Source of the DNA: Verrucomicrobiota bacterium
GTDB taxonomy: Bacteria > Verrucomicrobiota > Verrucomicrobiia > Verrucomicrobiales > Verrucomicrobiaceae
Reading direction: 5' to 3'
Assembly: GCA_017301975.1 (NCBI GenBank)
Contig: JAFLEI010000030.1
Coordinates: 1-64,000, forward strand
Length of the DNA stretch: 64,000 nt
Program-made: the position numbers and the translations under genes
The notes under the pieces: generated by a model
What the model was told of the DNA's origin: nothing
What the model saw: the letters and a program-made list of their open reading frames with translations, nothing else
Databases searched by the model: none
Shown here: piece by piece, positions 51,033-60,892 of the stretch
How the letters are laid out: each line of letters begins with the position of its first letter
Numbering within the stretch: the first letter of the stretch is position 1

Positions 51033-52486
51033 GGCAGCTTTCCTCCCAAATCGTTCGCCAGTTTCCATAGTTCGTCTTCCTTCGCTTGGATCAAAGGCGG
51101 GTATTTTTCGAGCTCACTCGGGAACCAGCGTTGCGTGGGGTCCAAATGATCGCGGCTGCTGGGCTGCGCGGTGCGGTCGCCATGCAAGAAAGCCCAATTG
51201 GCCGGACGCCAGTAGCGATGCCACAGCGTGTTCTTTTGCCGGATGAGCGCTTTCAATCGCTCATCAGGCGCTTCCAAATCACCACTCCAAAGCCGCGCCA
51301 CATTCCTGCCAAGCTGCGCCGCCCCCGTGGTCGTCAGATTGAGCCCATCTCGCGTCGCCCCCGGTTTTACCACAGTGCTCTGCGCTGCAAACAAGGCCCC
51401 CTGCGCCTTGGCCACTTCCGCCATGACTGCCGCATATTTTTTCAAGGTGTCATTGTGCTGCGCGAGTGCGCCTTCAAACGCCACCGGCTCCACCAGCACA
51501 AGGCGTGGCGTCACTTCGGCGCAGGTGGACACGAGTTTCTCCATCGCTGTTTTAAATTCACCCAGCCCGCTTGCGCCACGCTCCAGACACTCCTGCCGTC
51601 CAAACATCAGCACGGCCGCAGTGGCACCGGAGCGTTCGAGCTGCTGCTTCAGTCCACCAAAATTCATGGGCCTGTCCTGGCGAAACACCGTGTCCGCCTC
51701 CCAGCTCAGATCACGCAGCTTGATGCGGTTGCCAGGAAACTGCGTGACGAGCAGCGCCTCCAGCGTGCCATCTTCCACCACCGCCACAGCTTCCGTGCCA
51801 CCAAGCACGGCGATGACTTCATTCGCCATGAGATGGCTCGTTGTGGCGAATGGTGGCGGTTTGGGTTTCAAGCCCACCAGCGGTGGCTGCTCCGCGAGCG
51901 CAAGAATTTCCGGCCTCGTCAGTGCGCGATTATAAAGACGCAGGTTGGCCATCTGCCCGCCAAGCCCCCGGCTGTTCGGTTCAAAACGCGCTTTGTCGAG
52001 AGCAATGGAACCCGGCGGTTCACGCCACGAGTTCAGCTCGATCCCATTCAACCAAAGGCCGGAAAGTGACTGCCGTGCATCACGCTTCACATTGAGCACC
52101 ACATGCTGCCATTGGCCAGCCACACTCGACGCGATTGGCACTGGATGCGCGACTCCGTGACCTGCAATGGCAACGGCCATTCCTCCAGCGCCGAGATGCC
52201 AGTCGAGCAGCATGCCTGGCGGATCATTGCGGAGAGCCAGAATAGGGCTTCCCGGATCAACATCCGGCTTTGCCTCGACGCGAAAGGCAAACGCGACCGC
52301 GAAATTTTCGAGCCTCATCCCCTGCGCCGAATCCGGCAACGGCAGCGGTGTCTTGGCATCCAAGGGCATCGCGCCATCCCACTGCGCGACGAGTCCCGCC
52401 GCAAGATCCGACGCATCACCACTCACCTGCGCGAACACGCTGCTGAGAAACATGAACTGAATGCCGAGAAGAAGCCGGAAAAACAT
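51029..52486 (-). CDS. Secreted LamG/SGNH-hydrolase-like protein
   Basis: The 485-aa protein has a signal peptide (FRLLLGIQFMFLSSVFAQ), a concanavalin/LamG-like domain (FAFRVEAKPD, WQHVVLNVKRDARQSLSGLWLNG, MANLRLYNRALTRPEILAL), then an SGNH-like domain (VIAVLGGTEAVAV, VLMFGRQECLERG). The canonical GxxN and GDSL residues are not all evident, so esterase activity is uncertain. Coupled to the downstream dehydrogenase gene by a 4-bp overlap; together they look like a secreted polysaccharide-degrading unit. Start ATG 52486. Confidence 0.8.
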   Translation of the reverse strand: MFFRLLLGIQFMFLSSVFAQVSGDASDLAAGLVAQWDGAMPLDAKTPLPLPDSAQGMRLENFAVAFAFRVEAKPDVDPGSPILALRNDPPGMLLDWHLGAGGMAVAIAGHGVAHPVPIASSVAGQWQHVVLNVKRDARQSLSGLWLNGIELNSWREPPGSIALDKARFEPNSRGLGGQMANLRLYNRALTRPEILALAEQPPLVGLKPKPPPFATTSHLMANEVIAVLGGTEAVAVVEDGTLEALLVTQFPGNRIKLRDLSWEADTVFRQDRPMNFGGLKQQLERSGATAAVLMFGRQECLERGASGLGEFKTAMEKLVSTCAEVTPRLVLVEPVAFEGALAQHNDTLKKYAAVMAEVAKAQGALFAAQSTVVKPGATRDGLNLTTTGAAQLGRNVARLWSGDLEAPDERLKALIRQKNTLWHRYWRPANWAFLHGDRTAQPSSRDHLDPTQRWFPSELEKYPPLIQAKEDELWKLANDLGGKLP

Positions 52487-52584
52487 GGCTTCCAAAAAAC
52501 AGGCAGGATGACCGCCTTCTTGCAGTTCCTTCTGTTCATCGGCGTGCATTGCGGTTAATCGTGTCATGAACCTCTTCCCCTCCC

Positions 52585-53469
52585 ATGAAACTCAAGCTCG
52601 ACCTCGATGATTTCCGCGTGCCTGACGGCAAACCGTTTCGCATCAAGAAGGCAAAGACCAAGGTAAAGGACCTGTACAACGACGACGCGCATTACGAGTC
52701 GCTCATCGCGGAGTTTCGGACGGAGATTGATGATCTGCAGCAGAAGATGTATGCGCAGGACAAGCAGGCGCTGCTGCTGGTGTTTCAGGCGATGGATGCG
52801 GCGGGCAAGGACAGCACGATCAAGCATGTGATGAGCGGTGTGAACACGCAGGGGGTGGAGGTGCATGCTTTCAAGCGCCCCACAGCGAATGAACTGGATC
52901 ACGACTTTCTGTGGCGCACCTCACGCGTCATGCCGCCACGGGGCCGCATTGGCATTTTCAACCGGAGCTACTACGAGGAGGTGCTGGTGTGCCGTGTGCA
53001 TCCTGAGATTGTGACCCAGGTGCAGCGTTTGCCCGCGCATACGACGAAGAACATCCCCAAGCTGTTTAAAGACCGTCTGCAAGACATCGCGAACTTCGAG
53101 GCTTACTGCCACCGCAACGGCATTCTCATTCTCAAATTCTTCCTCAACGTTTCCAAGGACGAGCAGAAAAAACGATTCCTGGCCCGCATCAACACGCCCA
53201 GCAAGAACTGGAAGTTTGAAGAGGGCGACGTGGGCGAGCGCGGCCACTGGAAGGAGTACATGGAGGCGTATGAAGACGCCATCCGTGTTACAGCCACGGA
53301 AGACTGCCCCTGGTATGTCGTGCCTGCGGATGACAAGAAGAACATGCGCCTCATCGTCAGCGCCGCGATCCTGAATGAGATGCAGAGCATGAAGCTGAAG
53401 TATCCGGAGCTACCGCCGGAACAGCAAAAGCACCTGCAAGCGGCCAAGGAGATGCTGCTGGCGGAGTAG
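52585..53469 (+). CDS. Polyphosphate kinase 2 family protein
   Basis: PPK2 enzymes phosphorylate nucleotides using polyphosphate or the reverse. The 294-aa protein has Walker A MDAAGKDSTIKH (about 69-80), the lid FNRSYYEEVL, and a Walker B-like FFLNVSKDEQKKRFL. All are normal for class I PPK2. It is transcribed alone and divergent from the SGNH gene. Confidence 0.92.
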   Translation: MKLKLDLDDFRVPDGKPFRIKKAKTKVKDLYNDDAHYESLIAEFRTEIDDLQQKMYAQDKQALLLVFQAMDAAGKDSTIKHVMSGVNTQGVEVHAFKRPTANELDHDFLWRTSRVMPPRGRIGIFNRSYYEEVLVCRVHPEIVTQVQRLPAHTTKNIPKLFKDRLQDIANFEAYCHRNGILILKFFLNVSKDEQKKRFLARINTPSKNWKFEEGDVGERGHWKEYMEAYEDAIRVTATEDCPWYVVPADDKKNMRLIVSAAILNEMQSMKLKYPELPPEQQKHLQAAKEMLLAE

Positions 53470-53494
53470 CCGCACCAGCCTAACAAACCGTCGA

Positions 53495-54319
53495 ATGAAA
53501 TACCATCATCTCCTCATGCCCATCGTGGGCGCATTCCATTGCATCAGCCTCCAACTTTTGGCGGCTGATGCGCCAGAGAAACGTAATGTGATCGATTCAC
53601 TGTTCCAGCGATGGGAAAAGACGCTGCCCGAGCCAACCACCATATCAGAGATGAATGGGATGAGCCCCCGGGACACTTGCGCACAGCACGACTCCAGAAC
53701 TTACGGCTTTTTGGGCGTCATAGCGAATCAAGTTCCAATTCGTGAGGCTTCCGATCTGACAGCTCTTGTACCCTGGTCCCGCCATGACGACCTCTGCATT
53801 CGTCAGATCGCCCTCGACGCCATAGTCAAAAGCATTGAATTCGACCGAGACGAACTGGTGGTGCCCAGCATGCATGATCTCGAAGATTATCACTACCATC
53901 ATATCATGGTGGCTTTGGGGCAATATCTTCGTCAAAACAAGGTCAGCTATGACGGCGCACTGTTTGACGGAATGTATGTCACCATCGGTCCAGATGACGT
54001 GGCTGCATTTGCCTCCGGAAGATGGGAGCAGGAGGACAAACCAAGTTTAAATTTTCGTGACTGCGTTGAATTTAGCGGCACAGACCTCGTGATGGGCATC
54101 ATGGATAAGAATGAAGGCCAATGGCGCATCAAGCACCGGGGCACCTCCAAAGTTGATTCAATCAAGATCACGCCTGACCAGCAAATGCTGATCAGCACCA
54201 GCAACCAGGTCTCCCCTGACAAAAAAATCACCCAGATGCTATGGCCCGTGGCCAAGGATATCATGTGGTTCAAGCAGCAAGGCAGTTGGAACTGGACGAA
54301 GTTTCGCCGAGCAAAATGA
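53495..54319 (+). CDS. Secreted protein of unknown function
   Basis: The 274-aa product has a signal peptide (MPIVGAFHCISLQLLAADA) and a soluble domain with YGFLGVIANQVPIREASDL, HDLEDYHYHHIMVALGQYL and a tail of short repeats. The His-rich segment YHYHH could bind metal. No family is recognised. The gene is AT-richer than its neighbours and may be lineage-specific. Confidence 0.7.
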   Translation: MKYHHLLMPIVGAFHCISLQLLAADAPEKRNVIDSLFQRWEKTLPEPTTISEMNGMSPRDTCAQHDSRTYGFLGVIANQVPIREASDLTALVPWSRHDDLCIRQIALDAIVKSIEFDRDELVVPSMHDLEDYHYHHIMVALGQYLRQNKVSYDGALFDGMYVTIGPDDVAAFASGRWEQEDKPSLNFRDCVEFSGTDLVMGIMDKNEGQWRIKHRGTSKVDSIKITPDQQMLISTSNQVSPDKKITQMLWPVAKDIMWFKQQGSWNWTKFRRAK

Positions 54320-54353
54320 GTTCCTTCCATGAAACCTTGCTGCCAGATCTTGA

Positions 54354-57263
54354 CTACTTCAGGCTTCGCAGCCAGGCGACGAGGTCGAGCAGATCAGCTT
54401 CGGGCATGGTCTGATCCAGGCCCTGAGGCATGAGACTGGTGGTGAGGGTAGTGTCACCAACAATGGCCTGATGGGCGATGGTTTTTTCCTGTCCGGCGAT
54501 GTCGATGACGAGCAACCCTTCGGCGGTGTGGGATTTGATGACGCCCAAAGTTTGCTGACCATCACTGGTCTCGATGACGTGCGCTTCATAGTCACGGGCC
54601 AGAGTGTTGCTGGGGAAGAGGATGCTTTCGAGCAGGTCGCGCTCGGTGCGAATGGCGCCGATGTGGGAGAGATCGGGACCGATGGGGCGGCCTGCCTCAC
54701 CGATCTTGTGGCAGGCAATGCAGGTGCCCTTCCCCATCTCAAAGTTCTTTTTTCCATTCCCGACATTGCCGCTGGCGATGACCTTGTCTGCGAGAGGCCC
54801 AAGCTGGCGTTTCTTCGCCTCCGTGGCGACGACGGCCGCGTTGTAGGCGGGCAGGAGGATGGTTTCAAAAATCTCCGGCGGCAGATCGGCGAGCGCGGTG
54901 CGGTAGGCACTCTCCTGCTGGCTGGCGATGGCGGGATTTTTCGCAATCTGCACGGCCAGCATGCGGGCGGTGTCGGCATCCTTGTGCTTGCGCAAGATGG
55001 GCAGCAAGGCCTTCAATTCGACCGGCCCGACGGTGGCGAACAAGGGCGCGACTTTGGCCACGAGATCCTTCGGCATCGGTGCCGCAGCGATCATGCCTGC
55101 GGCTTGAATCTTCGCAGCTGAGGAAGAAGCGGCGTCGGCAAGCACGCCTTTGACCATGTCAAAAGTCTCGCCAGTGAGCTTGACCGACTGGGCGGAGTCG
55201 AGCGCCTTGAGGCGGATGGCAAGCGGACGCTTCGTGTCATTGGCGATGGCTTGGAGAGCGGCATCGAAGTGCGGGGTTTTGAGTTTCTTGATGGCGTCGA
55301 GAACAAGCGGCGTTGGGGATTCAGCGAGGAACTGATCGAGCGCAAGGAACCAGGCCTCGTTGGTGGTGCCAGTGGTTTGTGTGGCGAGAATGCGGAGGGC
55401 AGACTGCTGCACAGGAAACTCCTTGCTGGCCAGCATCTCTGAAATCAACGATTGGGCCGATGAATCACTGAGAGCCGGTGTCACGATGCGCTCAATTTTC
55501 GACAGGTGCTGCTGTAATCCGCCCTTCGCCGCTAGCGCTTCAACAGCCAGCGAGGTGAGATCCGGATGACGCGACACAATGAACAAGGCTGCATCTGCAG
55601 GCCTTTCGTCCTGACTGCTTATCGCACTTTTGAATATTGCCTTGAAGAGATCATTTCGGATCCCCCACAGGTCGGCAATCAGAAGAGATCGGGCGAGATA
55701 ATATGGGGATCCCGTGTCGCCATGTTTCTCAATAAATTCGGCATCTTTGACCGCTGACTGCTTCATACGTTGTCCGGCGCTGTGTTTCAAAAGGGCGGCC
55801 TGGAACCAAGAGTCGGAGAAGTCACGATTGGAACGCATCGTGGCAAGGATGACGGCATGTTCGAGGGCAGGATCAAGCGGCTGACCCAGAAGACGATCCA
55901 ATTCGCCATTGGAGGAACGAACAGGTTTTGCTGACTGCGCCAGCGCCTGACAAGCACGCAACTGAATGAGAGGATCAGCGGATTTAAGCTCAATGGGAAG
56001 GCTGGGAGCAGCCACACTGAAGGCAGCGAGCGATGCAGCCTTTGGCGTCGCGGACTTGATCCGATACACCGCTCCCAGCAGATCCGACTTCGCCATGAGG
56101 CTGGAGGGGCAGCCGATGCGGAACCAGCCGCCGGTGTCGATGAGGAGGAGGGAGCCGTCGCGGGGATCTTCCATGACATCGGTGAGGTGGATGTCGGGGC
56201 TGTGGAGTTTGAGGAATTCGTTTTCGACAGCCTTGTAGGTGCTGCCGCTGGGGGTGAGCTCCATGCGGACGAGACGCTGGGTGTTGAAGTGGGTGACTAG
56301 AAAGTTTAAAGTTGCAGGTTTAAGGTTTAAAGTTGGGGAGTTCTTCCAGAAGCAGCAGCCGCTGACGGCGACGTGGCCGAAGTTGTACATGACGGGCATG
56401 TGTTCGAGGGTGCGGGGGAGATGGGCGATGGCTTTGAGCTGGTCGCTGCGCTCATAGACGCCGCCGTAGAGCCAGTGGATGAGGGTGTCTCCGCGGGGCT
56501 GGGTGTAGTAGAGGTTCTGCACGCCGATGATGTCGCCATCAGGGGTGAAATCGACTTCGACGGGATTGTCACCGCAGCCGAGGGAGTGCCAGGCGACGTC
56601 GCTGCCGTCGGGTTTGCAGCTCCAGATGCCGCAGGCGAGTGATTCATCGACGAGGGTGCCGTCTTTCTGCGCGACTTTGTGGCCTTTGCGGCCATGGCAC
56701 CAGTAGAGGCGGCCGTTGGGATGGAGGAAGGGGCCGTGGATGTCGGCGGCGTTGCCGGTGTAGTCGAAGCCGCCGACGATCATTTCGCGCTGGTCGGCGA
56801 CGCCGTCGTTGTCGGTGTCGGTGAGTTTCCAGATGCCGGGTGGTGAGCCGACGTAGAGGCTGCCGTTGAGCCAGCAGGCTCCTTGGGGAAAAGTCATCTT
56901 GTCAGCGAAAACGGTGCTTTTGTCGAAGCTGCCGTCTTGGTCGGTGTCCTCCAGCATGAGCACGCGATTCGGCGGATTCGCTTCAAGCTGCGCCTTGTTC
57001 CAGTTCACACCCACGGCATCGCCAACGAAGAGGCGGCCCTTGTCATCGAGGCAGCCCATGATGGGATGCGTGACGAGCGGAGCCGCCGCAACCACTTCAA
57101 GCTGGTAGCCATCAGGAAGATCATGCTTCGGCAGAGCGAGAGATGCCTTGCCCGTGACAACAACGGGACGTTCACCACTTTTGGGGACGGTATTGCCCTT
57201 GTCCGGGGGGAGATCGGCGGCGAAGGCGGGGATGACGGCAAGGGAAAGAAGCAGCAGGCGCAT
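54354..57263 (-). CDS. PVC-type heme-binding CxxCH dehydrogenase-like protein 2
   Basis: The 969-aa secreted protein has a signal peptide (RLLLLSLAVIPAFAA), a propeller-like half (MLEDTDQDGSFDKSTVFADKMTFPQG; GSLLLIDTGGWFR), a HEAT-like middle and a C-terminal heme-binding domain with CIACH (about residue 849) and a distal LPQGLDQTMPEADLLDLVAWL. It is of the same family as the 48108 gene but not closely similar. Start ATG 57263; earlier in-frame Met residues precede a non-signal sequence. It contains a short in-frame oddity, NLKPATLNF, at about residue 310: see findings. Confidence 0.9.
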   Translation of the reverse strand: MRLLLLSLAVIPAFAADLPPDKGNTVPKSGERPVVVTGKASLALPKHDLPDGYQLEVVAAAPLVTHPIMGCLDDKGRLFVGDAVGVNWNKAQLEANPPNRVLMLEDTDQDGSFDKSTVFADKMTFPQGACWLNGSLYVGSPPGIWKLTDTDNDGVADQREMIVGGFDYTGNAADIHGPFLHPNGRLYWCHGRKGHKVAQKDGTLVDESLACGIWSCKPDGSDVAWHSLGCGDNPVEVDFTPDGDIIGVQNLYYTQPRGDTLIHWLYGGVYERSDQLKAIAHLPRTLEHMPVMYNFGHVAVSGCCFWKNSPTLNLKPATLNFLVTHFNTQRLVRMELTPSGSTYKAVENEFLKLHSPDIHLTDVMEDPRDGSLLLIDTGGWFRIGCPSSLMAKSDLLGAVYRIKSATPKAASLAAFSVAAPSLPIELKSADPLIQLRACQALAQSAKPVRSSNGELDRLLGQPLDPALEHAVILATMRSNRDFSDSWFQAALLKHSAGQRMKQSAVKDAEFIEKHGDTGSPYYLARSLLIADLWGIRNDLFKAIFKSAISSQDERPADAALFIVSRHPDLTSLAVEALAAKGGLQQHLSKIERIVTPALSDSSAQSLISEMLASKEFPVQQSALRILATQTTGTTNEAWFLALDQFLAESPTPLVLDAIKKLKTPHFDAALQAIANDTKRPLAIRLKALDSAQSVKLTGETFDMVKGVLADAASSSAAKIQAAGMIAAAPMPKDLVAKVAPLFATVGPVELKALLPILRKHKDADTARMLAVQIAKNPAIASQQESAYRTALADLPPEIFETILLPAYNAAVVATEAKKRQLGPLADKVIASGNVGNGKKNFEMGKGTCIACHKIGEAGRPIGPDLSHIGAIRTERDLLESILFPSNTLARDYEAHVIETSDGQQTLGVIKSHTAEGLLVIDIAGQEKTIAHQAIVGDTTLTTSLMPQGLDQTMPEADLLDLVAWLRSLK

Positions 57264-57350
57264 GGGGCAAGTACGCGGTGAAGTGGCGACTTGTGTCGCG
57301 GCATTCACATCATCATTGACTTTCTTAACAGAAAGCGACATGGCAGCCCC

Positions 57351-57905
57351 ATGGAAATGGAAGTTAATCCCTACGCCGCACCGCAGTCCCACGTTCTCCG
57401 CTCCCCCTCCTCACAGGATGAAACCATCCGCGAAGAGCACATCAAAACTGAGGCGTCCATCAAATCGGTCGGCTTCCTTTTCTATCTCGGCGCATTGATC
57501 CTCCTCGCTGTCAGTGTGTCTGTTGCAGCCAGCTTCACTCGTGGGAACAGCACGGGCATTTTGTTCTTGGGCCTGATTGGCGTGCTCTTTGCCTTCGGTA
57601 TCGGAGCCACGGCTTATGGTCTCCGGCGGCTGCGGAGCTGGGCGCGCATCTCAACGATCATCCTTTCCAGCATCGCGCTGGTCATAGGGCTGATGAATCT
57701 CTCAGCCGGCATCGTCATTCACATCTACATCCTTTCGATGATGCTGGGGAAGAAGGCGCGGTTCATCATGACGCCGGAATACCAGCAGATCATTGCCGCC
57801 ACGCCGCACGTGAAGTACAAGACCTCCATCGTCGTCAAGGTGCTGCTGGCGCTGCTGCTCATCCTGCTGGTCGGCATCGCCGCCGCCGCCTTCTTCAACA
57901 AATAG
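57351..57905 (+). CDS. Membrane protein of unknown function, four TM segments
   Basis: The 184-aa protein begins MEMEVNPYAAPQSHV (an NPYAAP-type N-terminus common in Planctomycetes/Verrucomicrobia membrane proteins). It has TM segments at about 42-64, 69-91, 100-125 and 160-182. No transporter motif. The ATG at 57351 is preferred to upstream in-frame sequence. Function unknown. Confidence 0.72.
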   Translation: MEMEVNPYAAPQSHVLRSPSSQDETIREEHIKTEASIKSVGFLFYLGALILLAVSVSVAASFTRGNSTGILFLGLIGVLFAFGIGATAYGLRRLRSWARISTIILSSIALVIGLMNLSAGIVIHIYILSMMLGKKARFIMTPEYQQIIAATPHVKYKTSIVVKVLLALLLILLVGIAAAAFFNK

Positions 57906-57911
57906 GGCAGG

Positions 57912-59339
57912 CTACAGCCTTCTCACCTCCTGCACTTCGAGGCCGGTGAGCTTCCACTCGTCATTCACCGGCGTGATCGTCACGCGGGCGTTGTAAATGT
58001 TCACCCGGGGGTGGCTGTGTCCCCAGTGGCCGACGATGCCACGTGCCATCCAGTTGCAGTCCGCCACGAAGCCCGGGCCCTTGGGATTGGGCTCGACTTT
58101 GTCCACCGTGGCGGAGAATTCGGCAATGGTGACTCGGGTGCCCTCACGTCCGTCAAGGGTGAGCGCCTGGATGGTTTCGAGATAGAGTTTGCGCAACAGT
58201 TCGCCATCGACGCTCCGAGCCAGAACATCATACACATCAGACTCGGCGTGGTGGTCGAAAGCACGGTACACATTGCGCAGCAACGGAGAGACAATCCTCT
58301 GCGCCACCTCCACCTGCGTGACGGCAGGCGTGCCGGGACCCGTGTGAATGGGCACCACAAGCAGCTGGCTCATGAGCACTCCGCCCAGCAGCCAGACGAA
58401 AAAATAGGGCAGACTGCCGCCGGGCAGCTTGTGATCTTTCACCTTGAGGTAGATGTAAAACACCAGGCCGCCACCGATCCAGAGGATGCCCCCCAGCGGC
58501 AGACGGAATGGCTGCGGAATTGGAATCTGCGGCACGGCCGCCAGCGGTGCCGGGCGGGGCATGCGGCCCTGATTGCGCCAGCGGAACGTTTTGACGGAGG
58601 AGTAGATCTCTCCCGTCTCGCTCAAAGGCCCGAAAAAAATGCGCAGGGGCAGCTTCGTGGTGCCTTTGATCCAGCCTTTCCACGTCACATTCATTTCATC
58701 CGGCCCGGGCGGTGTGGCAAACTCCCACATGAATCCGACGAGCGCCTGGTTCATGGCCACGTCTTCACCTTCCTTTAAAGGCAGCGTGTTTCCAGGCAGC
58801 CCCTTGATCACTGCCACCAGCGGCAGCGGCGCGGACACCGGCTGATCCCCGACACTGAGGGCACACCAGTCTGAAGCACGGGATGCCATGGTTTCGATGA
58901 TCTGCTTCTGCTGATCAGGAGAGATCGATTCGGGCAGCGCCGCATCAGGTGCCAGCCATGCCAGCACAGTCGCGGCATCAAAGATCACCTCAAAGCGCGT
59001 CTGATAGGGCTCAATGTAGAGATAAGCCTGCGCAATCGGCCCGGTGATGGTGATGGAACTGCTGGTGGGCAGAGGCGGCGGCGCAGCGGGGGGAGGTGCA
59101 GCCGGCGTGACTGCGGGAGCCGGAACTGCGGGCGTGGCTGCGGGAGCAGTCACCGGGCCTTGATTTTTGGGCATCACCGGGACAGCGGGCCCGAGAGATG
59201 GCAGTGTCTCCAGAGGCTGCAGCGGACCGATCTTGATCGTGTCCTGCGCCTGCATGCCCGCTGGAGCGCAGGCCCAGTGAGCCAGGATGAGCGTCAGCAC
59301 AGCGCGGCACCAGAGCGATGACAGGGAATGTGGTAGCAT
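57912..59339 (-). CDS. Secreted/membrane protein of unknown function
   Basis: The 475-aa protein has a signal peptide, an Ala/Pro-rich linker (about residues 50-95), a soluble domain, two central TM segments (GGILWIGGGLVFYIYLKV and PYFFVWLLGGVLMSQLLVV), and a C-terminal domain starting VAQRIVSPLLRNVYRAFDHHAE. No catalytic motif identified. It lies 23 bp behind the Gfo/Idh/MocA gene on the same strand and could be co-transcribed. ATG 59339 avoids overlap with that gene. Confidence 0.7.
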   Translation of the reverse strand: MLPHSLSSLWCRAVLTLILAHWACAPAGMQAQDTIKIGPLQPLETLPSLGPAVPVMPKNQGPVTAPAATPAVPAPAVTPAAPPPAAPPPLPTSSSITITGPIAQAYLYIEPYQTRFEVIFDAATVLAWLAPDAALPESISPDQQKQIIETMASRASDWCALSVGDQPVSAPLPLVAVIKGLPGNTLPLKEGEDVAMNQALVGFMWEFATPPGPDEMNVTWKGWIKGTTKLPLRIFFGPLSETGEIYSSVKTFRWRNQGRMPRPAPLAAVPQIPIPQPFRLPLGGILWIGGGLVFYIYLKVKDHKLPGGSLPYFFVWLLGGVLMSQLLVVPIHTGPGTPAVTQVEVAQRIVSPLLRNVYRAFDHHAESDVYDVLARSVDGELLRKLYLETIQALTLDGREGTRVTIAEFSATVDKVEPNPKGPGFVADCNWMARGIVGHWGHSHPRVNIYNARVTITPVNDEWKLTGLEVQEVRRL

Positions 59340-59362
59340 GCGGCGATATGGGATGACGCTGA

Positions 59363-60787
59363 TCAGAGCACCCATGGCTTGCGCCATTCCTTGGAGAGCA
59401 GGCTGGAGGCGGCGGCGTTGTCCGCGATGGTTTCCGTCTTTGGATCCCACTTCAAACCGGTGCTGCCACTGCGCAGGGCGATGTTTGCCAGATGCGCGAT
59501 GGTGATGCTGCGGTGCGAGACTTCGATGGGGGTGGCAGTCGGCTTGCCGTCGTAGATGCAGGAGAGGAAGTTGTCCGTGTGGTCCTTGCTTTCGTAGAGA
59601 TGAATCTCCTCCGGACGGGTTTTTTCGCGCAGGATTTCAGGACTGCTGGCGGTGATCTTGCCCCGGTTGACATAGATCCATTTGCCTTCATCCCCCTCGA
59701 ACATCACGCCAACGTGATCGAAGGGCTTCTTGGCGTTCGGCGTGGCCAGCACGGCCTCCACTTCCGGCATGAGCTTGTGCGTCGGGCTGGCGACGTGCAT
59801 GACGAGGCCGCTCTCATAAAGGCACTCGAAGGAAAATTCGGAGGCGGTGTTGTAGAGCGCCGTCTTGTCCAGAGTGCCCGAGACGTTGCGCAGTTCCACG
59901 GGGCCGCTGAGCTGCGTACCCATGCCCCATTGGGCGATGTCAATATGATGCGCGCCAAAGTCGGTGATCATGCCACCGGAGAAATTGAAGTTGTGGCGCC
60001 AGTTGAGCGGCAGCAAGGCCGGACGATAGTCCATGTGCTCGGCGGGGCCAAGCCACATCTCATAGTCAAAGTCGGGCGGCAGTGGTGCCGGATTGATCTG
60101 GTCGGCCATGCCATTCCAGTTGGTATGGCCACCGGGCAGACCGACGCGCACGCGCCTTAGTTTGCCAATGCGGCCATTTTGAGTCATCTCGCAGGCGAGG
60201 CGGAAATACTGATCACTGCGCTGCTGGCTGCCCGTCTGCCAGGTGACGCCCGCTTTGGCCACTTCATCGCTCATGCGGCGGCCTTCGGCGACGGTGAGCG
60301 CCAGCGGCTTCTGGCCGTAGATATGCTTGCCTTTGCGCGCGGCATAAATGGCCAGGTAGGCATGCCAGTGGTCCGGGGTGGAGACCTGCACGGCATCCAG
60401 ATCTTCCTTCTCCATCATTTCACGGAAGTCGGCATAGGAGGCACAGGCCTTCACCGGCTTGTTGGCCGACTGAGAATAATGGGCGTCGATGATCTTCTTG
60501 CCCGCCTCACGTCCGCCGGTTTCCTTCCCATCGTAGCCGTAATGACCGTATTCCTTCATCGGATCAGCCACGGCGATCACCTGGCACTTGTCATTGTTAA
60601 GGAAAGATGGCGTCCAATCACCCGCGATCGTCCCCCAGCCAATGGCACCAACGGTGATACGCTCTGAGGGAGCTGGGCGCCCCCCTTTGCCTAAAGCTGT
60701 CGCTGGAATGATGGTGGGAAACCCAAGCGCAGCGGCGCTGACGGTCAGGAAATGACGACGGGAGACAGATGAAGTTTCTTTGGCCAT
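59363..60787 (-). CDS. Gfo/Idh/MocA-family oxidoreductase, Tat-exported
   Basis: The 474-aa protein has a Tat signal (SRRHFLTVSAAALGFP), an NAD(P)-binding Rossmann fold (VGAIGWGTIAGDW), and the usual signature lysine-proline motif, here YGQKPLAL (Gln159-Lys160-Pro161) where Glu-Lys-Pro is normal. GGMITDFGAHHIDIAQWGMG is a typical C-terminal-domain segment. Members oxidise sugars and polyols; the substrate is unknown. Downstream 57912 gene may be in the same unit. Confidence 0.88.
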   Translation of the reverse strand: MAKETSSVSRRHFLTVSAAALGFPTIIPATALGKGGRPAPSERITVGAIGWGTIAGDWTPSFLNNDKCQVIAVADPMKEYGHYGYDGKETGGREAGKKIIDAHYSQSANKPVKACASYADFREMMEKEDLDAVQVSTPDHWHAYLAIYAARKGKHIYGQKPLALTVAEGRRMSDEVAKAGVTWQTGSQQRSDQYFRLACEMTQNGRIGKLRRVRVGLPGGHTNWNGMADQINPAPLPPDFDYEMWLGPAEHMDYRPALLPLNWRHNFNFSGGMITDFGAHHIDIAQWGMGTQLSGPVELRNVSGTLDKTALYNTASEFSFECLYESGLVMHVASPTHKLMPEVEAVLATPNAKKPFDHVGVMFEGDEGKWIYVNRGKITASSPEILREKTRPEEIHLYESKDHTDNFLSCIYDGKPTATPIEVSHRSITIAHLANIALRSGSTGLKWDPKTETIADNAAASSLLSKEWRKPWVL

Positions 60788-60892
60788 GCGGCCAGCTTAG
60801 CGGATGCTCTCGCCGAGGCCAGAAAAAGAAATGAAGAACTCCGGTGCAAGCAAAAGTGGACATGATGCGTCTGTTGGATGCATGGTAAGGGG

